NCBI GenBank assembly: GCA_020847045.1 | Contig: JADLCT010000020.1 | Coordinates: 18,655-82,654 of the forward strand | Direction: 5' to 3' | DNA length: 64,000 bases | DNA from: Bryobacterales bacterium | Lineage (GTDB): Bacteria > Acidobacteriota > Terriglobia > Bryobacterales > Bryobacteraceae | In this document: in pieces, positions 51,732 to 61,182 of the stretch | Position numbering within the stretch: the first letter of the stretch is position 1 | Layout of the letters: each line of letters begins with the position of its first letter | Notes under the pieces: generated by a model | Seen by the model: the letters and a program-made list of their open reading frames with translations, nothing else | What the model was told of the DNA's origin: nothing | Database searches by the model: none | Translations under genes and position numbers: made by a program

Positions 51732-53101
51732 GCCTGCTCGGCGCCGGACTGACCGGCGGCCTCGCGCCCGGACTGGCGCTCGCCGTGGGCGCCACGGGCT
51801 GGCGCAAGGTGCTGGCCGTGGGTACGGGCATCGGCGTCGAGCTGCGGCCCGGCGGCATGCGCGCCGTGGCGGTGCGGGTACGCCCCGGCGGCGCCGAGTT
51901 CCTGGGACAGCGCGTGATCGAAGGCATTCAGGAGCGTCCGGCGGTCGAGTGGGGCGCCGAATTCAATGCCTTCGCCCGCCAGTTCGGCGCCGAACGGGTG
52001 CCGGTGGCGCTGCTGCTGCCCCGGCAGGAGGTGATTGTCCGCCACCTGACGCTGGCCGGTGTCAGCGAGCAGGATATGCCGGCGGCCGTGGCGTTCCAGA
52101 TCGAAGGCCTGCATCCGTTCCCGGAGGATGAGGCGGCATGGTGCTGGGCGCGCCTGGGAACGACGCCGCACGTGCTGGTTGCCATCGCGCGGCAGGAGAC
52201 CGTGAGCCACTATCGAACGATGTTCGCCGAGGCCGGAATTCCAGTGGCGACGGTCACCGTGTCGGCGGCGGTGCTCTACACCGCGCAGCGGCTTTTCCGC
52301 ACGCCGGAGCCGAATGGATTTCTCTCGGTGATCCCGTTCGGCGGCGGCTACGAGGTATACGGCGAAAGCCCGGCGCGCCCGGTGTATTCGACACTCTTCG
52401 ACACATCGCCCGAGGTCGCGCGGCGGGCCGCGTTGAGCGAACTGCGGCTGGACCCGGCCACGGAACCCTGCTCCTCCGAGCGCTTGGCGCCGCCGCCGGT
52501 CCGCGCCAGGGAGGAGGCCACGCCGGAATCGCTGTTCGCCTATGCGGCCGCGTTGACGTCGGCCGTTCCAGGGCTCTCTCTCGAAGCCAATCTGATTCCA
52601 GAGGCCGAGCGGCAGGCCCGCTCCAAGCTGCAGTACATTCCTACGGCGGTCCTGCTTGCCCTGCTGGCCGTGGCCGGATTCCTGCTGCTGACGCAGGACT
52701 CGCGCGACCAGGCCCGCTACCTGGCCGAACTGAACACGCAGATTACGCAATTGGAAAAGCAGGCCCGCAAGGCCGAGCAACTCGACAAGGAAACCGTGGA
52801 TGCGCGCGCGCGCGTCGCTCTGCTCGATCAGTTCCGCCGCCGCACGCTCGCCGACATGGAGGCTCTGCGCGAGGCGACCATGCTGATTTCGCCCCCGGCC
52901 TGGGCAAACCAGATGGTCCTGAGCCGGACCACGCTCACTCTGCAGGGCGAAATCGACCAGGCCGCGCCGCTGCTGCAAAAGTTCGACCAGTCCCCGTTGT
53001 TCGTCAATTCGGACCTCGCCGCCGTGCAACCGAATCAGGGCGGCGAAGCGTTCACGCTGCGCACCAGCAGGGAAGCCGCGGCGCCGGAGGCCGCGAAATG
53101 A
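51722..53101 (+). CDS. GspL/PilM-like assembly protein
   Basis: VPVALLLPRQEVIVRHLTLAGVSEQDMPAAVAFQIEGLHPFPEDEAAW; single TM; position in T2SS operon. Confidence 0.82.
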   Translation: MELSLLGAGLTGGLAPGLALAVGATGWRKVLAVGTGIGVELRPGGMRAVAVRVRPGGAEFLGQRVIEGIQERPAVEWGAEFNAFARQFGAERVPVALLLPRQEVIVRHLTLAGVSEQDMPAAVAFQIEGLHPFPEDEAAWCWARLGTTPHVLVAIARQETVSHYRTMFAEAGIPVATVTVSAAVLYTAQRLFRTPEPNGFLSVIPFGGGYEVYGESPARPVYSTLFDTSPEVARRAALSELRLDPATEPCSSERLAPPPVRAREEATPESLFAYAAALTSAVPGLSLEANLIPEAERQARSKLQYIPTAVLLALLAVAGFLLLTQDSRDQARYLAELNTQITQLEKQARKAEQLDKETVDARARVALLDQFRRRTLADMEALREATMLISPPAWANQMVLSRTTLTLQGEIDQAAPLLQKFDQSPLFVNSDLAAVQPNQGGEAFTLRTSREAAAPEAAK

Positions 53102-53694
53102 ACATGACCGAACGGGACCGCCGCGCGCTGATGCTGCTGGCCGGCTGCGCCGTACTGTTCCTGGCCATCTATTTTTGGCCGTCGCACGACGCCTCCACCG
53201 AGGTGGTGACTCCGGACGCCACATCGATTCCGGCGGCCGAACGGCGGCTGGCGCGCCTGCGGGACCTGGCCGCCACCGTGCCCGCCCGGCAGAAGGTGCT
53301 GGATGAGGCGAGGAAGGAGTTGGCCCAGCGCGAGAACGGAATTTATAAGGGAGAAACCGCTCCGCAGACCGCCGCCGGCATCCTGCAGCACCTGCGCAAA
53401 CTGGCGCGGGCGCAATCTCCCCCCATCGAGATTCAACAGACCGAACTGGGCCCGGCCGAGCCGCTGGGCAAGGACTACGGCGAATCGATTGTCACCGTGA
53501 ACTTCACCTGCCGCATCGTGCAGTTGCTGAACCTGCTGGGCGACATCAGCGCGCAGCCCGAGCTTCTGGCCACGCGCGACTTCACCATCCGCGCACTCGA
53601 CCCGAAGCAGAAGACAATGTCCGTGCGGTTGACCGTTTCGGGTGTGGTGGGACGCCAGTTGGTGCCCAAACGTAAGGAATTTGGCTCGCTATGA
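53098..53694 (+). CDS. GspM/PilO-like protein
   Basis: TERDRRALMLLAGCAVLFLAIYF N-terminal TM; operon position. Confidence 0.75.
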   Translation: MNMTERDRRALMLLAGCAVLFLAIYFWPSHDASTEVVTPDATSIPAAERRLARLRDLAATVPARQKVLDEARKELAQRENGIYKGETAPQTAAGILQHLRKLARAQSPPIEIQQTELGPAEPLGKDYGESIVTVNFTCRIVQLLNLLGDISAQPELLATRDFTIRALDPKQKTMSVRLTVSGVVGRQLVPKRKEFGSL

Positions 53695-54458
53695 ACCGCA
53701 AGCTCATCTGGTTGAACGTTCTGATGGTGGCCGTTCTGGGCGCCGCGGGATATCAATGGCGGCAGATGACGCGCAAGTCCGCCGAGCAAACCAAGGCGTT
53801 TCTTTCGCAGCCGCCCCGTCCGCAACAGGTGCCCGTCTATGTGCCGGCGCAGCCCGTGGCGGCCGTGCCCCCGGCCAACTATCTTCCCGCCGCGCAGCAA
53901 CTGCTGTTTGCCAAGGATCGCAACCCGGACGAGATCATCGACGTGAAGCCGCCCGATCCGCCCAAACCGGTGCCGCCGTTTCCCGCCGCCTTTGGCGTCA
54001 TCTCGATGTTCGGCGATACAACCGTGCTGCTGGCCGAACCGGGCAAGGCGGACCAGAAGGGGTATCGCGTGGGCGAGAAGGTGGGTCCGTTTCTGCTCAC
54101 CAAGATCACACAGGATGAGATCACGCTGGCCTGGGAGGACAAGACCTTCACGAAGCGCCTGGCCGAGTTGACGCCGAAGGAAGCCGCGCCCGCGCGGCAG
54201 GAGGCCGCCGCCAACGCCGCTCCCGCGCCGCCGCCCGCGATCCCCGTGAACAAGGCGGCCATCACCAGTCCCGAAATCGTGAAGAAGACCCAGGAAGCAA
54301 CCCCCGGACTGCCGGGTATCGACACCGGCGCCGGCGACATGCTGGTGTGCGCGGCGGGCGACGACTCCCCGTCGGGCACCGTGCGCGGCGGTTGGCGGAA
54401 GGTGATCACCAGGGGACCGTTTGGAAACATGTGCCGTTGGACCCGCGTGGGTCCGTGA
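53691..54458 (+). CDS. GspC/PilP-like protein (HR-type domain)
   Basis: N-terminal TM; FGVISMFGDTTVLLAEPGKADQKGYRVGEKVGPFLLTKITQDEITLAWEDKTFTKRL. Confidence 0.7.
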   Translation: MNRKLIWLNVLMVAVLGAAGYQWRQMTRKSAEQTKAFLSQPPRPQQVPVYVPAQPVAAVPPANYLPAAQQLLFAKDRNPDEIIDVKPPDPPKPVPPFPAAFGVISMFGDTTVLLAEPGKADQKGYRVGEKVGPFLLTKITQDEITLAWEDKTFTKRLAELTPKEAAPARQEAAANAAPAPPPAIPVNKAAITSPEIVKKTQEATPGLPGIDTGAGDMLVCAAGDDSPSGTVRGGWRKVITRGPFGNMCRWTRVGP

Positions 54459-54473
54459 GAAAGGAGACCGACG

Positions 54474-54992
54474 ATGACGTACCGCTGGATTGGAGTTCTC
54501 TCCCTGAGCCTGATCGCGGCCTTGGCCGCCGAGGGACAAACCAGAAAGCCGGCCGCCGGGGCGAAGACGGCTACTGGGAAACAGGTGGCTAAGCCCGCCG
54601 CCGCCAAACCGGCCGCCAAAAGCGGGCAGGAGAAGGCGCCCGGAAAGCAGGGCGAAGGTTCCGCGGCACAGGTGTACACGCCTACGCTGCCGCCGCTGCC
54701 GGAAGGCGCCGTGCAGTTCGAAGCCAACGCCTGGCGCGTGACGGAGAAGGATGGCAAGGCATGGATCTACCGGCGGACGCCCTTCGGGTTCTCGCGGTAT
54801 CAGGAGGGTTCGCTGCCAGCCGAGGAGCCCCTGACGGGCCTGGTGGCGGCCGACAAAGGCGACACGGTGGAGTTCCAGAGGAAGACGCCGTTCGGCGTGT
54901 CCAAGTGGACCAAGAAGAAGGACGAGTTGGACGCCAATGAGCTGGCCGCGCTGAAGAAGGCCGCCAGCGGCAAGAAGGACTCGCAGGAGTAA
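54474..54992 (+). CDS. Secreted hypothetical protein with repeated RxTPFGxS motif, in T2SS operon
   Basis: Signal peptide, Ala/Lys-rich linker, YRRTPFGFSRYQ and QRKTPFGVSKWTK. Confidence 0.7.
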   Translation: MTYRWIGVLSLSLIAALAAEGQTRKPAAGAKTATGKQVAKPAAAKPAAKSGQEKAPGKQGEGSAAQVYTPTLPPLPEGAVQFEANAWRVTEKDGKAWIYRRTPFGFSRYQEGSLPAEEPLTGLVAADKGDTVEFQRKTPFGVSKWTKKKDELDANELAALKKAASGKKDSQE

Positions 54993-54998
54993 CCGCGA

Positions 54999-57209
54999 AT
55001 GAAGCGCATCGCCACGACGATCTTTTGCGCGCAGTTTGCCCTGGGCACGCTGTTCCCGCAGGCCCCGGCGGCCGCTCCGCCCGCGGCGCAACAGGCTCCT
55101 CCACCGCCGCAGACGGCCTCCCCCGCGCCGGTGATGACCGGAAGCCTGAACCTGACCCGCGCCTCGCTGGTGGAGGTGGTGGACGTACTCTGCCGGCAGC
55201 TCAAGATCAACTACATGATCGATCCGAAGGTAACCGGATCGGTTTCCTTAAGCACCTACGGCGAGACGCGCAGCATAGACGCACGCGAACTGCTGAACAT
55301 GATCCTGCGCATCAACGGCTTCACGATGGTGAAGGTGGGCGACATTTACCGCATTGTGCCGATGGCCGACGCGCTGCGCCTGCCGCTGCCGATGACCAAG
55401 GATCCCTCGACGCTGACCGAGGACGAATCGACGGTGCTGAGCCTGATCTTCCTGAAGTACGCCACGGCGCCGGAGGTGGGCAAACTGGTGGAGCCCTTCA
55501 TCGGCGCGGGCGCCTCGGTGACGGTGTACCAGCCCGCCAATCTGATTTTCCTGATGGATTCGCGGCGGAACGCGCGGCGCGTCATGGAGCTGATCTCCAT
55601 GTTCGACAGCGACATGCTCGCCAATCAGCGCGTGAAGATCTACAACTTGAAGAACGGGTCGCCCGACGACGTCAGCAAGGAGCTGGAGAGCATTCTGAAG
55701 TCGATCTCCCTCAGTGAGAAGACCTCGCACATCCGCTTCCTGCCCGTGGAGCGGTTGAACATTCTGATCGCCGTGGCGCCGAACCCCGGCGTTTTCGAAG
55801 AAATTGACAAGTGGGTGGAGAAGCTCGACACCGAAGTGAAGGTGTCCTCCAACGGCCTGGGCAATTACATCTACCGGGTGAAGTACAGCCGCGCCGAAAT
55901 CCTGGCGGGGTCCATCACCATGCTGTATGGCGGTTACCCGATGTTCGGGGGCATGGGCGGCATGGGTGGATTCGGCGGGATGGGCATGGGTATGGGAGGC
56001 GGTTATGGCATGGGCGGGATGGGCGGAGGCTATGGCATGGGCGGCTACGGCGGCATGGGCGGTGGCGGCGGCTACGGGATGGGTGGCATGGGCGGCTATG
56101 GCATGGGTGGTGGCTATGGCAACTACGCCATGGGCACGGGCGGCTACCAGCAAGCCTCGGCCGGCTTTCCCGGCATGGGCGTGGCCGGTTTCCTGCAACC
56201 CGGACAGTCGGCGTTCAACCAGGGAGGAGCGGCCGTATCCGGAGCCGGCGTGGGACAAACCAGCGCGGACCAGTCCGGCAGCTACATGTCCGGCATGGGC
56301 ATGATGGGCGGCAGAATTCCGCGCATCATTCCCAACCAGATCGACAACACGCTGCTAATCCAATGCACGCCGCAGGAGTGGTCGCAAATTGAAAAGCTGC
56401 TGAAGGACCTCGACATTCCGCCGCGCCAGGTGCTGGTGGATGCGAAAATTTTTGAAGTCTCGCTCACTGGCGCCTTTGCCAGCGGAGTCGCCGCCTATTT
56501 CCAGAAACGCAGCAACTCGGAGCGCAACCTCCTGGGCACGCTGAACGCGGGCGTCACCAACCTGTCCATGGGCATGCTGGTGGGGCAGAGCCGGGAACTG
56601 CTGGCCTTCCTGCAACTGGCCGAGAACCAGTCGCGGACCAAGGTGATTTCAGCGCCCAGCGTGATTGCCACCGATAGCGTCGGCGCGAGCATCATGGTGG
56701 GCCAGGACGTGCCCACTTTGAGTTCACAAGGCGTGGCCGGAGGCGTGCAAAGCGGCGGATCGAGCGTATTCGCCAACCAGATCGCCAATCGCAGCGCAGG
56801 CGTGCAGTTGAGCGTGAACGCGCGCGTAACTCCGAGCGGCGTGGTGACCATGACGATCAGCCAGGAGGTGAGCGCGCCGCAGGCGCCGGCGGCGGGCGCC
56901 ATCCAATCGCCGTCGTTTTCACGGCGCAACGTGCAGACGCAGGTGACCGTGCAGGACGGCGATACGATCGCCATCGGCGGCATCATTACGGAAAGCAACA
57001 CGTCGAGCTCAGCCGGCATTCCGGGACTGCACAAGCTGCCGATCGTCGGCTCCGTGTTCGGCAGCCGCAGCTACTCGAAAGAGCGCTCCGAGTTGATCAT
57101 CTTCATGACGCCGCGCGTCATCTACGACACCAATCAGGTGGTGGAGGCCAGCGATGAGCTGCGCAACAAGCTGCGGCGGCTGCAGAAGGTGATCCGGCAA
57201 AACGAGTAG
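54999..57209 (+). CDS. gspD: Type II secretion secretin GspD
   Basis: LKINYMIDPKVTGSVSL N-domain; KVISAPSVIATDSVGASIMVGQDVPTL; VQTQVTVQDGDTIAIGGIITES; LHKLPIVGSVFGSRSYSKERSELIIFMTPRVI. Confidence 0.96.
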   Translation: MKRIATTIFCAQFALGTLFPQAPAAAPPAAQQAPPPPQTASPAPVMTGSLNLTRASLVEVVDVLCRQLKINYMIDPKVTGSVSLSTYGETRSIDARELLNMILRINGFTMVKVGDIYRIVPMADALRLPLPMTKDPSTLTEDESTVLSLIFLKYATAPEVGKLVEPFIGAGASVTVYQPANLIFLMDSRRNARRVMELISMFDSDMLANQRVKIYNLKNGSPDDVSKELESILKSISLSEKTSHIRFLPVERLNILIAVAPNPGVFEEIDKWVEKLDTEVKVSSNGLGNYIYRVKYSRAEILAGSITMLYGGYPMFGGMGGMGGFGGMGMGMGGGYGMGGMGGGYGMGGYGGMGGGGGYGMGGMGGYGMGGGYGNYAMGTGGYQQASAGFPGMGVAGFLQPGQSAFNQGGAAVSGAGVGQTSADQSGSYMSGMGMMGGRIPRIIPNQIDNTLLIQCTPQEWSQIEKLLKDLDIPPRQVLVDAKIFEVSLTGAFASGVAAYFQKRSNSERNLLGTLNAGVTNLSMGMLVGQSRELLAFLQLAENQSRTKVISAPSVIATDSVGASIMVGQDVPTLSSQGVAGGVQSGGSSVFANQIANRSAGVQLSVNARVTPSGVVTMTISQEVSAPQAPAAGAIQSPSFSRRNVQTQVTVQDGDTIAIGGIITESNTSSSAGIPGLHKLPIVGSVFGSRSYSKERSELIIFMTPRVIYDTNQVVEASDELRNKLRRLQKVIRQNE
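55926..56152 (+). repeat. Gly/Met-rich low-complexity coding repeat inside gspD
   Basis: ggcatgggcgg-type units encoding GGMGGMGGFGGMGMGMGGGYGMGGMGGGYGMGGYGGMGGGGGYGMGGMGGYGMGGGYG. Confidence 0.92.
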
Positions 57210-57277
57210 CGCGCGGCGGGCATCGCGGCCGGTGGCGGCGGGCCGCTCGTCCCCCGGCGCGATATTCTGTGGGGACG

Positions 57278-58756
57278 ATGATAAACCGCCGCTCGTTCCT
57301 CGGCGCGCTTGCTTCCAGCCCCGCGGTTGTGGCGCAGCGTCCCGCCCGCAGGCCCAACGTTCTGTTTCTGTCCGTGGACGATATGAACGACTGGGTGGGT
57401 TGCCTGGGCGGCTACCCCGGCGTGAAGACGCCCCATATCGACTCGCTGGCCCGCCGCGGAGCCCTGTTCGCCGACACGCACTGCGCGGCGCCCATCTGCA
57501 ACCCTTCGCGCACATCGCTGCTGACGGGGCAGGCCCCTTGGCGCACGGGCATCTATAACAACGATCAGCCCTGGCCTCCGCACATGCCTGGCGTGAGGAC
57601 GCTGCCCGGTTACTTTCGCGAGAACGGCTACTATGTGGCCGGCGCCGGCAAGGTGTTCCATCATGTCGTGGGACACAACCCGCCGTCGCAGTGGAACGAG
57701 TTTCAACTGCAGAAGTTCGACGACCCCTGGTACCGGCGTCCCGAGTGGTATCCGTGGAATGTGAAAGTGCCGCCTCCCCCCGGCCATCCGTTTAATGACC
57801 TGCCTGGCTTCCAGGGTGAGTTCGATTGGGGTGTTCCGCCTGGACGCGCCGAGGACGCCTATGGCGACATGGCCGCCGTGCAATATGGGCGGCAGTTTCT
57901 TGAACGCGAGCACGACAAACCGTTCTTCCTGGCCGTGGGACTTTGGCACCCGCACATCCCCTTGTATGCTCCGGACAGCTACTACGCGATGTATCCGCCG
58001 GAGAACGTGCGGCTGCCCGAGGCTCCCGAGGATGACCTGGACGATGTTCCGGAGGCCGGGCGAAAGTTCGCCGCCGCCCGGTTCGCAGAGTATGACCGCA
58101 TCCGCAAGGAGGGCAAATGGCGCGATGCCGTGCGGGCATACCTGGCCTGCCTCAGCTTTGCGGACCGCATGATCGGCTACATGATCGAAGCGTTGGAGGC
58201 GAGCGCGTACGCCAGCAACACCGTGATCGTCTTCTGGAGCGACAACGGCTGGCATCTGGGCGAGAAGCGCCACTGGCACAAGACCACGCTCTGGCAGCGC
58301 TCCACGCATGTGCCGCTGATCTTCGCCGGGCCGGGCGTCGAACAGGCGGGACTGTCCAGACAGGCGCCGGTGTCGCTGCTGGACATCTATCCGACGCTGG
58401 TGGAGCTGTGCGGCTTGCCCGGCCGCCAGGACCTGGACGGGCGGTCTCTGATGCCGCTGCTGCGCGACGCCGGCGCGAACAGGGAAGCGGCCGTGAGTAC
58501 ATTGATGGGCGACAATCACGCCGTCGTGTCACACCGCTGGCGGTACATCCGCTATGCGGATGGCGCCGAGGAGTTGTACGACCGCGTAACGGACCCGGGC
58601 GAATTTCACAACCTGGCCGGGGCGGCGCGCTTCGCCGATGTGAAGCGCACGCTTGCGGCCAGACTGCCGAAGACCGTTGCCCCGAATGCGCCCGAGCGGC
58701 AAGACTACGATTTCAACTTCGAGACCTACACGTTCCGGCCAAAGACTCGTCCGTAA
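57278..58756 (+). CDS. Sulfatase (iduronate-2-sulfatase-like), secreted
   Basis: RPNVLFLSVDDMNDWVGCLGGYPGVKTPHID; CNPSRTSLLTG; WSDNGWHLGEKRHWHKTTLW. Confidence 0.95.
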   Translation: MINRRSFLGALASSPAVVAQRPARRPNVLFLSVDDMNDWVGCLGGYPGVKTPHIDSLARRGALFADTHCAAPICNPSRTSLLTGQAPWRTGIYNNDQPWPPHMPGVRTLPGYFRENGYYVAGAGKVFHHVVGHNPPSQWNEFQLQKFDDPWYRRPEWYPWNVKVPPPPGHPFNDLPGFQGEFDWGVPPGRAEDAYGDMAAVQYGRQFLEREHDKPFFLAVGLWHPHIPLYAPDSYYAMYPPENVRLPEAPEDDLDDVPEAGRKFAAARFAEYDRIRKEGKWRDAVRAYLACLSFADRMIGYMIEALEASAYASNTVIVFWSDNGWHLGEKRHWHKTTLWQRSTHVPLIFAGPGVEQAGLSRQAPVSLLDIYPTLVELCGLPGRQDLDGRSLMPLLRDAGANREAAVSTLMGDNHAVVSHRWRYIRYADGAEELYDRVTDPGEFHNLAGAARFADVKRTLAARLPKTVAPNAPERQDYDFNFETYTFRPKTRP

Positions 58757-58763
58757 CGCTCCG

Positions 58764-59831
58764 TTACTTCTTGGAGGCAGCCGCCGGTTTCGCGGCGGCG
58801 CCATCGGCCACGGCGGCCGGGGCCTGCTCGGGGGCCGTCACCAAGCCGAGCTTGGACCGGACTTCGCGGTCGAGCTTGGCCAGAATGTCCTGGTTGTCCT
58901 TTAAGAACTGGCGCGAGTTGTCGCGTCCCTGGCCGATCCGCTCTCCGCTATAGCTGAACCAGGACCCGGATTTTTCCACGATGTTATGAGCCGTGGCCAG
59001 ATCGAGCAGGTCGCCTTCGCGCGAGATGCCCTGGCCGTAGAGGATGTCGAACTCGGCCTCGCGGAAGGGCGGGGCGCATTTGTTCTTCACCACCTTGATC
59101 TTTGTGCGGTTGCCCACCACCTGCTCGCCGTCTTTGATGGCGGCAATGCGGCGGATATCCAGGCGGACGCTCGAATAGAATTTCAGCGCGCGGCCGCCCG
59201 TCGTGGTTTCCGGGCTTCCGAACATGACGCCGATCTTTTCGCGGATCTGATTGATGAAGATGAGGCAGCCCTTGGATTTCGCGACAATGCCCGTTAGTTT
59301 GCGCATGGCCTGCGACATGAGACGCGCCTGCACGCCCACAAAGCTATCGCCCATTTCGCCGTCGAGCTCGGCCTTGGGCACAAGAGCGGCGACCGAATCG
59401 ACCACCAGAATGTCCACCGAATTCGAACTGATCAGCGCGCTGGTGATCTCCAGAGCCTGTTCGGCATAGTCGGGTTGCGAAACAAGCAGGTTGTCCACGT
59501 CGACGCCGAGCCGGGCCGCATAGATCGGATCGAGAGCGTGCTCCACATCGACAAAGGCCGCCACGCCACCATTCCGCTGGGCTTCGGCCACGGCCTGCAA
59601 CGCGACGGTGGTCTTACCTGATGATTCCGGCCCGTAGATTTCGCTGATGCGGCCCCGGGGAAAGCCGCCAATGCCGAGCGCGTAGTCCACGGAGATGGAT
59701 CCGGTGGAGATGGCCTCGATGGGCATCACCGCTTCACGGGAGCCCAGCCGCAGAATGGAGCCCTTGCCGAACTGCTTCTCAATGTTGCCGAGCGCCGCGG
59801 CAAGCGCGCGCGCCTTTTCCTTGTCATCCAT
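58764..59831 (-). CDS. recA: Recombinase A
   Basis: [61 protein letters not shown]. Confidence 0.97.
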   Translation of the reverse strand: MDDKEKARALAAALGNIEKQFGKGSILRLGSREAVMPIEAISTGSISVDYALGIGGFPRGRISEIYGPESSGKTTVALQAVAEAQRNGGVAAFVDVEHALDPIYAARLGVDVDNLLVSQPDYAEQALEITSALISSNSVDILVVDSVAALVPKAELDGEMGDSFVGVQARLMSQAMRKLTGIVAKSKGCLIFINQIREKIGVMFGSPETTTGGRALKFYSSVRLDIRRIAAIKDGEQVVGNRTKIKVVKNKCAPPFREAEFDILYGQGISREGDLLDLATAHNIVEKSGSWFSYSGERIGQGRDNSRQFLKDNQDILAKLDREVRSKLGLVTAPEQAPAAVADGAAAKPAAASKK

Positions 59832-59891
59832 TCGGGTGAACCTCCGGGATTCGATGTGGGGGAGAGACTTTATTATAGCCTTGCGGCGGGA

Positions 59892-61025
59892 TCAGAAGCC
59901 GCATGCGGCCTTGCTTTCTTCGCCCCGAGTTCGCATCGCTTCATCGAGGGCGTCGAAGCCCAACCGCTCACGCAGCTCTGACGCCAGCCGCCGGGCGGGT
60001 TCCGGGTGCTGCCGCAGCCAGCCGCGCGCTTCCTCGCGTCCGGTGCCCAGTAGAGTGGAACCACAGGTTAAGCCGGCGCCAGTTCGGCGCACCAGACCAG
60101 CCTCGATACCAAGATCGAGCAGTTCTCCCTCGTGGGAGATGCCCTGCCCGTGGAGGAGGTCGAATTCCGCCTCCCGGTGCGGCTGCGCGCAGCGGTTCTT
60201 CAAAACGCGGGCGCGGATGCGCCGGCCAATTGTCTGCTGGCCGCGCAGAATCGCAGCCCCGGGGGAAAGCTCCATGCGAACGCTCGCATAGAACCGCAGC
60301 GAGCGCCCTCCCGCCGTGAGTTCCGAATTGCCCGCTGTGGGGGCAAACTTGTCGCGGAGCTGGTTCAGAAACAGGAGAGATGTGTTGGAGCGGGCCACCA
60401 CCCCGGCCAGTTTGCGCAATCCGTTCGACATCACTCGGGCCAGCTCTCCCGGCGCATTCTCGTTCAGTGATGTCTCCAGTTCAGCTTGGGGAACCAGCGC
60501 GGCGACCGAATCGACCACCACGACATCCACGGCGTGCGAATTGATCAACGCGATCATGACGTCCATGGCCTGCTCCGCGGAGCGTGGCTTCGACAGGACG
60601 AGAGTGCCAATATCCACACCTGTCCGGCGTGCGTAGCTGAGGTCGAGAGAATGCTCGGCATCGACAAAAACGGCATGGCCGCCTTGGCGCTGGGCCTCGG
60701 CAATGACATGAAGCGCGAGCGTCGTCTTTCCGCACGAATCTGCGCCGTAAACCTCCGAGATGCGTCCCCGGGGGAACCCTCCGACGCCGAGCGCCCGGTC
60801 GATGGCCATTGAACCACTGGGGATCACGTCAACCGCCAGTACCGATTCGCCGTTCCCGAGGTGAATGGCGGTTCCGATGCCGAAAAAGCGATTGACCGCG
60901 GTAACCATGCAACCGAGCGCCAGCCGTTTCATTTCAGCAGACAATGGGGGTTTCAACCCATAGGTGGGGGCGCTTTTTGGTCCCTGTTCCGCTGGATTGC
61001 GGGGATAGCTGACTTCGTCGCTCAT
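59892..61025 (-). CDS. Divergent RecA paralog
   Basis: EVYGADSCGKTTLALHVIAEAQ; VDAEHSLDLSYA; LNQLRDKFAPTAGNSELTAGGRSLRFY; tandem with recA, 60 bp apart. Confidence 0.93.
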   Translation of the reverse strand: MSDEVSYPRNPAEQGPKSAPTYGLKPPLSAEMKRLALGCMVTAVNRFFGIGTAIHLGNGESVLAVDVIPSGSMAIDRALGVGGFPRGRISEVYGADSCGKTTLALHVIAEAQRQGGHAVFVDAEHSLDLSYARRTGVDIGTLVLSKPRSAEQAMDVMIALINSHAVDVVVVDSVAALVPQAELETSLNENAPGELARVMSNGLRKLAGVVARSNTSLLFLNQLRDKFAPTAGNSELTAGGRSLRFYASVRMELSPGAAILRGQQTIGRRIRARVLKNRCAQPHREAEFDLLHGQGISHEGELLDLGIEAGLVRRTGAGLTCGSTLLGTGREEARGWLRQHPEPARRLASELRERLGFDALDEAMRTRGEESKAACGF

Positions 61026-61094
61026 GGAGTGGGCGCACCCACAATCTAGTGTCCGTGGGGGGAGCGACATTCTCAGCGGAGTTAAGCGGCGATA

Positions 61095-61100
61095 TATAAT
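61095..61100 (+). promoter_or_regulatory. Possible -10 element upstream of Gfo/Idh/MocA gene
   Basis: TATAAT in gatatataatct, 83 nt upstream of the ATG; no clear -35. Confidence 0.3.
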
Positions 61101-61182
61101 CTATCTCATCGCTATGGCGTGTAAAGTGCCTGGAGATCCGGAGTATGCGCCAAGAGTGTATGCGCGTGCGGGAAAGGACAAC

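Noticed and set aside
55926-56152. Short-period repeat considered as a CRISPR or VNTR array
   Set aside because: No constant repeat/spacer alternation; in frame with and part of gspD.
55248-56258. His/Ala-rich minus-strand ORF (AHAIAAHATHPVAAATAHAAVAAHAIASAHPAHAI)
   Set aside because: Complement of the Gly/Met repeat in gspD; composition is explained by the repeat.
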